A stretch of 64,000 nucleotides of DNA, taken from Closterium sp. NIES-65. Taxonomy: Eukaryota > Streptophyta > Zygnematophyceae > Desmidiales > Closteriaceae. How positions within the stretch are numbered: position 1 is the stretch's first letter; every line of letters starts with the position of its first letter. The DNA is taken from positions 434,001 to 498,000 of the forward strand of contig CANXME010002059.1 in the NCBI GenBank assembly GCA_948144175.1, given 5' to 3'. A program made the translations under genes and the position numbers. The notes below the pieces were generated by a model. The model worked only from the letters and a program-made list of their open reading frames with translations, ran no database searches and was not told the origin of the DNA. Below, one piece after another: positions 63,987 to 64,000 of the stretch.

Positions 63987-64000
63987 CTGCAAGAAAGGAA

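Overview
This is a nuclear eukaryotic window from a streptophyte, meaning a green alga of the land-plant line or an early-diverging land plant. Several host genes support this. One encodes a two-motif LIR1 chloroplast protein, known from the plant lineage. One encodes a WAPL cohesin-release factor that opens with the plant-type M-x-VRTY motif. The others are a PRP16-type spliceosomal helicase and a YwrD-like gamma-glutamyltransferase, both with GT-AG introns. High GC content, dense Ty1/copia elements with 121-177 bp LTRs and very large simple repeats recall zygnematophyte algae such as Closterium. That placement is an inference from memory and is weak.

Layout. Positions 1-45.6 kb are almost entirely transposon-derived. 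A decayed plus-strand Copia (1-4,449) sits inside a minus-strand Copia fragment (4,450-6,969). An unrecognised six-exon minus-strand gene follows (7,327 to about 12,180). It has a huge Glu tract, and a 1.8 kb minisatellite fills its third intron. A third Copia (12,181-13,920) cuts off its 5' end. Next come about 1 kb of (GA)n and two head-to-tail fragments of a non-LTR element with a restriction-like endonuclease, each ending in (GA)n. After these lies a LINE 3' half with poly(A), split by a full-length Copia (20,030-27,201, TSD CTCAC). From about 27.95 to 45.56 kb a second LINE is split twice. The first split is a three-level nest of LTR elements (28,054-38,487, TSD GCTTT; 29,283-38,176, TSD GAAAA; 29,629-37,092, TSD GTCAA). 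The second is a 5.2 kb Copia (39,620-44,824, TSD CGCTT).

Positions 46-64 kb are gene-rich. LIR1 (three exons, plus) and WAPL (eleven exons, plus) are followed by the convergent gamma-glutamyltransferase (four exons, minus) and the 3' exon of PRP16 (minus, running off the window). I assembled the exon models by hand from matching splice phases and family motifs.

The genes do not form a pathway. LIR1 concerns ferredoxin-NADP reductase at the thylakoid, WAPL chromosome cohesion, PRP16 splicing, and the transferase glutathione or gamma-glutamyl metabolism. The shared theme is repeat behaviour. In several introns the tandem repeat either starts at the exon's 5' splice site or carries a copy of a 5' splice-site consensus in each unit.
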